NCBI GenBank assembly: GCA_029531795.1
Contig: JAPEIS010000001.1
Span: 3,038,001-3,102,000 of the forward strand
DNA length: 64,000 nt
Source of the DNA: Sclerotinia nivalis
Lineage: Eukaryota > Ascomycota > Leotiomycetes > Helotiales > Sclerotiniaceae
Direction of reading: 5' to 3'
A program made the position numbers and the translations under genes. The notes beneath the pieces were generated by a model. That model saw nothing but the letters and a program-made list of their open reading frames with translations, was not told where the DNA came from and made no database searches. Positions 58,160 to 64,000 of the stretch are shown piece by piece; the stretch's first letter is position 1, and each line of letters starts with the position of its first letter.

Positions 58160-58223
58160 GTAAGATGCAGTTATTTTCTTTCTCTGCTCAATAATGTTAC
58201 TTCCGTTACTAACATATCCCTAG
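58160..58223 (+). other. canonical intron without an assigned gene
   Basis: GTAAGA at the 5' end, TACTAAC about 15 bases before the 3' end, and CCCTAG as acceptor. A short frame starting at the ATG near 58110 continues across the join (ALTM-LRTIVSN) to a TGA after about 36 residues. This supports plus-strand transcription. Confidence 0.5.
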
Positions 58224-60204
58224 GTTGAGAACGATCGTGTCCAATGTCACTCATTTTGAAGTTGCTTGATCTGCTGCCTAATACTACAAAGAAGGGAGGA
58301 AAGAAGGAGGACCTTTGAAAGTGTCTGGGAATTTAAGCGTGGCTGGAAATCTTTTGTGACGACGCCTAGCAATCGGAGCAAAAAAATCACAAGGCGAGCA
58401 TTTCAGATGTATATTAGATCAGTCTCACGAACCTATCAACAAGTTTCTTCCCAAGTGATTATCAGAACCGAAGTCCGACATGCTAAGCACTCGTGTTCGA
58501 TTCTAGCATCTAGATCATGGACGTTGGGCCCCAGTCTACCCTGTCTGTGGATTCATCAAGTTGCCAGAGATGGAGAACGCGCCGCGCAAAACGACGGGAT
58601 TACATGAAGGTGTCGGTGGTAGAAGGAGTCGAGTATTGCAAATCTGGTTGTATTATTTTGTACTATTATTTTATTACTTCATTACTTCTGTGCGCCTATT
58701 GTATTATTACTGTACTTATACCATTCTCTACCACACTCACCCAAGTTCTATGGACACAGCCCAAAATCCCGAGTTCAGCTATAGATCATGATGACAACCA
58801 GTATAACGTTGAGTGCCTATCCCGAGATTTACAGCAAGAAGAAAGTGGTGAAGAGGCTACTACGGGATCTCAGGCTACGCGCCAACCATCTGCGAAACGA
58901 AGCATCTACACATTCAAGATGAAATTCTGCGGATCCAACTTAATCCGTTAGGCCTGGAGAAATGTACTACAGTCTAACTCACCTTCCTCAATCTACCACA
59001 CAAAACATGCGACTAGTCACCCACAAAATGGAAGAGAGCAAGCTGCTGAGTCATTCAAGAGGAGATCTTATATCTAAAGACAAGCGAGTGTCAGAAAACT
59101 CGTCTCCAAGTCATGTGGATATCTCCGACTTCTCCTTGACTTTAGGACTACAGTGACAACTTCCCACTCACAATCATCCAGTCGAAATGTGGACTTTCAT
59201 AAGAATATTAATCATTCTCATGTCTGCAAGCGGTTTGAGCACTTTCTGATTATTATCAACAACTCCTCTGGTACAAATCTTACTATTTTTTCCAGGTCAA
59301 GTGGTACATTCAACACAAGGCTCAACAGTAGATGCAGAGGCGCGTACATGAATAGGTACTCATTAAAATACTAACTTAGTACTTTCTATCTAAATCTATC
59401 TCGTATCTTCTAAAGTCCAGCTCCATAGCCAACAAATGTAAGTCTTACATATACAAACGACAGGTTTCGCAAAGAAAATATCAAAAACTTCAACAGCAAC
59501 ATGTTCCAGACATCCAGCGAGGGAAGTTCAAGCAGCGCGACGCAGCTCCAACAATTGTTACACAGCAGACCGGTCCTCGGTACCGGTAGCATAACTCTAC
59601 ACAAAGAAGAACAGGGTTTTACAAGCTTGAAGGATGGTAAAACGTAATCTCTAGCAACCAACTCAAATTCTCTTGTTGAGAAAATTTCGAACGCACTAAC
59701 CATGTGAATAAATTACAATCAACAAATTCACCAGACTCCGGTGTCCTAATTTCGAGAGACATTTTTAATATTTGGGAGTTTTCGGTAACTTTGGTAACCT
59801 CAACATGGGATGTATAGAAGAGGTGAATAGGAGATAATAGGAGGGAATTAAAGTGAATGGATTGAATTCAGCGATGCGAAGTTAAAGTTTGGATATCGAT
59901 TTATCACCCTTTTTCGTTGAGCTATTTATCCGTGTCACTACAGCAAGTTATTCAAGTTATTCAAGTCATTCAAACCATTCAAGTCGTTAGCTCCACATAC
60001 ACACAATACAATTACTCAGCAAAGGCAATACTTGTATGATAATGTATTCATTACTTCACTCTATGATACATTGTTATGATACCATCTTGTAAACACATAT
60101 TTACCCTCATTCATCGAAGATAATTGACAACAACCCATAGCGAGGCAATTCCTAGAATTCCGTCAAGATTGGTAAAAGCATCAGCTTCTCAAAAGAATCA
60201 GTAT

Positions 60205-63093
60205 TTACCATCTATGAAGGTCTTGCTCGAATCGTTCGAGCATTTGATGACGCATACCCGGATTCAATCGAGCAGGGTCAGGGTTATCAGCAGGAACATC
60301 GTCAAGAAGGTCCAACTCCCAGGGTCCATTACCAACTGCAAAGCGAACATCGCCAAGAAGGTCCCCCCAATGTTGATTATCAGCTGCAAAAGGACCACCA
60401 ATATTTCCATGTTTCGCGGACATGTGATCATAACACTGTTTCGCTTCCTCAAACGTATCAAGACAAGTCCAGCAGATGTGGACACCGCATCCAGAACAAA
60501 TAATGTGGTCGCAGCCCTCAATCTTCTCCATGGTTGTTTTACATCTGGGACAATCCTTGCAGCCTTGTTCAGACTTAAACTTTTCGAATTCTTCTTTTCC
60601 ATTAGACTCTTGATATTTGTACTCAGCACAAGTCTGACCTGTGTGAGACTCGTGACATGAGATACAAGTCTCCGTGAGACATTCGGCACAACTGCGGGAC
60701 CTGATAGGGTGAGTAACTCGGTAGATTTGTCCGCAATCTGCGGTTGGACAGTAATGAAAATCCTCTGGATGGTGACGGATGTACGAATTGAATGACGCCT
60801 CAAGAAGCTCCTCGAAAGTATTGGAAGTCAGGTATTGTTGGATCTCCTCTAATGAGAGAGTGACATCACATTCATCAGCCGCACAATTGATAGATACCTC
60901 TTTGTTGCCAGTTGTGGTAGAGGAGCACAGATTCTCAAAGCATTGAAGACAATACAAATGACCACAATGCGTGCGGACTGGAGTCTCAGCAGGACACCAA
61001 CAGACGATGCAATCATCCGCCTTGACAACATTGCTAGCAACAGCACTCTTGCAATTTAGGATTTCCATGGCCTTATGATAATTTTCAGGACCACCGGAAA
61101 GTAATAGCTTCTTTGGACTTGATAAAGTATCAATAGAAGCAACATCTTTTCCAAGAGCTGATACGATTTGCTCAAATCCACCATTCGATATCCAACGAAA
61201 GTTGCTCCGACTGAGCACGATGGCATAACCTTCTAGTCCTGATGCAACCATATTGTGGAGTGTGCGTTGGGCGCATTCGATATCTACAGGCGAACCGCAA
61301 AGGCGAAGCTGTTTCCTTCTTCTATCGCGATAAATTACTACATCGCACTCCTTCTCAACTAGTTTGAGCTTATTTAACCCGGTTGGTTGCATGAAATAAT
61401 CGTTCCAAATTGTTTTATCGCCAGCCACGGCGACCGTACCGGTCAACATCTTCTCTAGCTTATCCTTGGCTTTCACAAAATTCTCTCCAGGCTCTCCCTC
61501 AATCTTCAAAGACGTAAACTTCTGGGAAACATCAGTGCTTGGATATGCTCTGATTTGGATGCGTTGCTCAATCAATAACTTCTTGTCTGCCTCGATTTGC
61601 GATTGTACAGCTAGATAGATCTTTGTAGTGACCTTGAATCGAGCTACAACGATTTGTTGAACCATTAGCTTTCCCTTTCCTAAAATCCCAATGTTTTTGT
61701 TGTTTAATTGTGCAATCGCCTCTCGAGCATCTGACTCATCCTGGAATCGAACTCTTACTTTGACTCTCTTGGCTAGTGAATCTTGAACAGGATCCCAAGA
61801 CTCCAGAGGGCCGATCGCCGAGCACAATTCCTTGACATGATTACGAGTCATTTCGTCAGATGCTTCATAGCTCGCTCTGCCAACTGTCAGTTCATCTGGT
61901 CTGTGTTTCTCATCCATAGCAGCCGAGATGTCCTCTTTGTCCGCAAACACTGGTACGTTTTTCAAGATGCACAAAAATATGTGGTTTTGGTCGGTTTGAA
62001 GATCAGAAACAATAGGTGAAGCGCAAGTCAACTGCTTGCCCATAACTCTGTAGTGACCTTCATTGAAGTTACTGCACGTCATGTCGGCGGCATCCTCGTC
62101 TGCATACTTCAAGATTGCCATCTTTGTAGATCGATACCAAGAGAAAATCACTTTGTGGAAGTCGACTTCGCGTGAGATTCCAGAGACGGAGGACAAGCTC
62201 GTAGGGACTGGGCTTGCCTTCAGTTGAGAGTACAATTCCGATCTGCTCCAACCGGACTCCAGCTCTTCGCTTAGAACTGAGCCTACCATGGAGCCTTCGA
62301 GTCGAAGGTATGCACAAACCAAGGGTGGAGTGCCCTTGCTAGTAATTCGAATGCAAATGCCAGATGTGTCAATGCCTACTCTACCTAGCATAGCCTCGAT
62401 ATACTCAATGTTGGCATTCTGTGGCAAGCCAGTGATTCGGATAGTGGTGAAATCAGATGGTACTGAAACTTTGTAGACTTGCCCTCCATCTCCAAATATT
62501 GCCAAGCTTCCAGAAATAGCACGTGCGATCATACCATCCGGTATGTTATCCTGTGATATATTAGTATAAACATCAGTTTGATAGCGGATGGAAGATGCAA
62601 GCCATACATAATTCTTTGTGACTGCAGGGGTCATAGTCAAGGAAGCTGAAGTTGAAGGTGTATTGATTGTGGTGGGAGAAATTAGTTGAGGATTCCCGAC
62701 TTGCGTGTTTGTTTGGTCGATCGAATCATTGCCAGGCTCTGTTAAGGTGTGTTCAAACTGGCATCTGTTTCCTCTGGTACACTGCCCTCTGGTAAAGAAG
62801 CTGCATATTCTACTGCGAGGCGGAATTCCCGAGGCAGCTGCCATTGTGACTTCATGACTGAAAGGACAATCATCGCCTTTTTGACAAAGTCCTTTAGCAA
62901 AGAACTTACAAGCAATCAACTTTTGTGCTTGAGGGCGTAAGGGTTGGCTAGGAAGTGGGTTTCCATTTTTAATATTCAACGAATGAATTGACTGAGGCGC
63001 GTTTGTTTTCGTACTCGCATCATGGCTGTATTGACAAGAATTACCACGACCGCATCCAGCAAGAGTTGCAAAATACTTGCAAGGTAACATCAT
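60205..63093 (-). CDS. RBR-type E3 ubiquitin ligase with three CCCH zinc fingers
   Basis: Intronless 962-residue protein. The N-terminus carries three CCCH zinc fingers: C5-x8-C14-x5-C20-x3-H24, C62-x7-C70-x5-C76-x3-H80, and C97-x7-C105-x5-C111-x3-H115. These usually bind RNA. A long middle part (about 200-680) has RRM-like and other folded-looking segments. The C-terminal RING1-IBR-RING2 module starts near 690 (CIVCWCPAETPVRTHCGHLYC), continues through an IBR (YCPTADCGQIYRV, then CAEC) and ends in RING2 near 845-885 (CPRCKTTMEKIEGC, then CSGCGVHICWTC). The Cys of MEKIEGC aligns with the thioester-forming catalytic Cys of RBR ligases, so transfer of ubiquitin through a Cys intermediate is expected. 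The combination implies an RNA-associated ubiquitin ligase. The first Met of the MM pair at 63093 directly precedes finger 1. Confidence 0.92.
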   Translation of the reverse strand: MMLPCKYFATLAGCGRGNSCQYSHDASTKTNAPQSIHSLNIKNGNPLPSQPLRPQAQKLIACKFFAKGLCQKGDDCPFSHEVTMAAASGIPPRSRICSFFTRGQCTRGNRCQFEHTLTEPGNDSIDQTNTQVGNPQLISPTTINTPSTSASLTMTPAVTKNYVWLASSIRYQTDVYTNISQDNIPDGMIARAISGSLAIFGDGGQVYKVSVPSDFTTIRITGLPQNANIEYIEAMLGRVGIDTSGICIRITSKGTPPLVCAYLRLEGSMVGSVLSEELESGWSRSELYSQLKASPVPTSLSSVSGISREVDFHKVIFSWYRSTKMAILKYADEDAADMTCSNFNEGHYRVMGKQLTCASPIVSDLQTDQNHIFLCILKNVPVFADKEDISAAMDEKHRPDELTVGRASYEASDEMTRNHVKELCSAIGPLESWDPVQDSLAKRVKVRVRFQDESDAREAIAQLNNKNIGILGKGKLMVQQIVVARFKVTTKIYLAVQSQIEADKKLLIEQRIQIRAYPSTDVSQKFTSLKIEGEPGENFVKAKDKLEKMLTGTVAVAGDKTIWNDYFMQPTGLNKLKLVEKECDVVIYRDRRRKQLRLCGSPVDIECAQRTLHNMVASGLEGYAIVLSRSNFRWISNGGFEQIVSALGKDVASIDTLSSPKKLLLSGGPENYHKAMEILNCKSAVASNVVKADDCIVCWCPAETPVRTHCGHLYCLQCFENLCSSTTTGNKEVSINCAADECDVTLSLEEIQQYLTSNTFEELLEASFNSYIRHHPEDFHYCPTADCGQIYRVTHPIRSRSCAECLTETCISCHESHTGQTCAEYKYQESNGKEEFEKFKSEQGCKDCPRCKTTMEKIEGCDHIICSGCGVHICWTCLDTFEEAKQCYDHMSAKHGNIGGPFAADNQHWGDLLGDVRFAVGNGPWELDLLDDVPADNPDPARLNPGMRHQMLERFEQDLHRW

Positions 63094-64000
63094 AAAGATT
63101 TGATCTTCTCGTCGGATGGTTGTAGTTCGAGAGTTGTTGGTGTCTGGGTTTCTTTGGGTGGAAAGGGTGGAAGTTTGATTGAATGGATGTTTTCACCTTA
63201 TAAGCCTTGAAGCGGCGTTGCAATCCCAGGCCAAGTGGTTGATAATTCGAAGATGAGATGAAAGTGAATATTACTTTTGTGAAGATTGTTGTAGTGAATA
63301 TGTAGAAAAACAAGACTATAGGATTTCTTTCAAACCATTTCCCAAACGATGACTATCATCCAAATGCTTCTTTGGAACTTCCAATGACCGAGACAGTGCC
63401 ACAGCAAGACAAAAGATATGTCCCTTGGCCACTTTATCTTTGCTGTAATTTAAGAAAACAAATGTCTGAAATGACAAAATCACGCGTCTCCATGCATCAT
63501 CTCATTGTTGGACAAGGGATCGAAGATCAAAGAATCGCAGGCAAAGAAAATTTGAGTGTAAGTATTCGCTGAATTGATGATATGTTGAAGTAGACGACCT
63601 TGTCCTGAGAGCAAACTTCTGTAATTGTGTTGCAAAGTAGTGAAATTGTTGGTTGATGTTGAGAGATGAAAGGTGGTGGATGAATTATTTTGGAGAATGT
63701 AAAGTCTTACTTGCAAGAAGTTCAACAGCTTGGCTAAGCGACTTTAAGGAAGGAGCATCTCACAAGATGGAACTTTTGAATTTTTATGAAACAATTTATT
63801 TATTCAATCATCTTCTCCTTCCCAAACTTCCCAACCCCATCTTATGTTGAACTTTCCCATTCTACATATCTTTCTGAACCCGTGTGTCCCGACGCCAATA
63901 ACATCTCAAAATCTTCTTGTGTCGAGCTCGTTTTCAACCTTAAAGGCCACTTCTCAACCAATGTATTCTTACTCTTGATTTTTAATCCTACAATTTGACC
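63094..64000. other. right-edge flank, promoter side of the RBR gene
   Basis: Contains the leader and promoter of the minus-strand RBR gene. Remaining short frames on both strands have no recognisable content. A gene continuing beyond the window cannot be excluded. Confidence 0.4.

Larger units (their letters stand above)
57691..60204. other. region with unresolved plus-strand coding potential
   Basis: No gene can be fixed here, but several things suggest one. A 107-codon ATG frame runs 57735-58058. A second good intron lies at 58160-58223 (donor GTAAGA, branch TACTAAC, acceptor CCCTAG). A polar stretch (ECLSRDLQQEESGEEATT) ends at 58951. Around 59385-59600 two overlapping frames both have good composition. 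None has a family motif. The right edge is the 3' flank of the RBR gene. Confidence 0.3.

Noticed and set aside
60124..60660. 178-codon plus-strand open frame
   Set aside because: It lies antisense to the RING2 and IBR region of the RBR gene, and its length follows from that gene's codon use.
1..64000. tRNA and rRNA genes
   Set aside because: Scanning by eye for GGTTCGAATCC-like T-loops with pairing arms found no convincing case. A covariance-model search would be decisive.

Overview
This is nuclear DNA from a filamentous ascomycete. The genes have short introns (about 45-230 bp) with GTAAGT-like donors and TACTAAC-like branch sites. The gene set is also fungal: a HET-domain protein, a rhodopsin-like seven-helix membrane protein, a CCCH-RBR ubiquitin ligase, a class II DAHP synthase and a pectin-side-chain esterase. 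The AT-rich intergenic DNA, a retrotransposon decayed by RIP-like C-to-T change, and the pectinolytic gene fit a leotiomycete such as Botrytis or Sclerotinia. That placement is inference from gene style, not from a database match.

Layout. 0-5 kb: an unrecognised small spliced gene and an intact three-exon HET gene. 5-6.5 kb: broken remains of a Zn2Cys6-type regulator (C-terminal part only) and of a polyketide synthase ketosynthase start, probably the ruins of a secondary-metabolite locus. 7.3-7.8 kb: a 519-bp AT-rich element with 28-bp terminal inverted repeats and a TA target duplication (MITE-like). 8.6-10.1 kb: a purine nucleoside permease (NUP) family gene. 10.1-25.5 kb: gene-poor DNA around a heavily mutated Ty3/Gypsy retrotransposon (about 13.7-18.6 kb), which holds a small region with two GC-rich hairpins.

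25.5-33.3 kb: a Myb/SANT-like protein, a small Cys/coiled-coil protein, COX10 (heme A synthesis) and a conserved protein with a predicted N-myristoylation start. 33.7-36.2 kb: a pseudogene of a long fungal protein of unknown function. 37-40 kb: two SDR oxidoreductases, one with a likely mitochondrial presequence. 40.7-41.6 kb: a second pseudogene. 44.7-46.2 kb: the rhodopsin-like membrane protein, six exons. 47.7-50.3 kb: a HYPK-like cofactor and the class II DAHP synthase, divergently transcribed. 53.1-54 kb: rhamnogalacturonan acetylesterase. 55.6-59.6 kb: weak small spliced candidates and a hairpin. 60.2-63.1 kb: a 962-residue CCCH-RBR E3 ligase.

The intact genes are mostly independent housekeeping or lifestyle genes rather than one cluster. 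The recurring theme is decay: four gene remnants plus transposable elements. I did not find a convincing new multi-gene system. The items most worth a second look are the hairpin insert in the retroelement, the MITE-like element, the pseudogenised unknown families, and the canonical introns in otherwise unannotated DNA at 57.4-58.3 kb. Exon boundaries were read by eye from splice signals, frame and protein-family continuity. No alignment or expression data were used.
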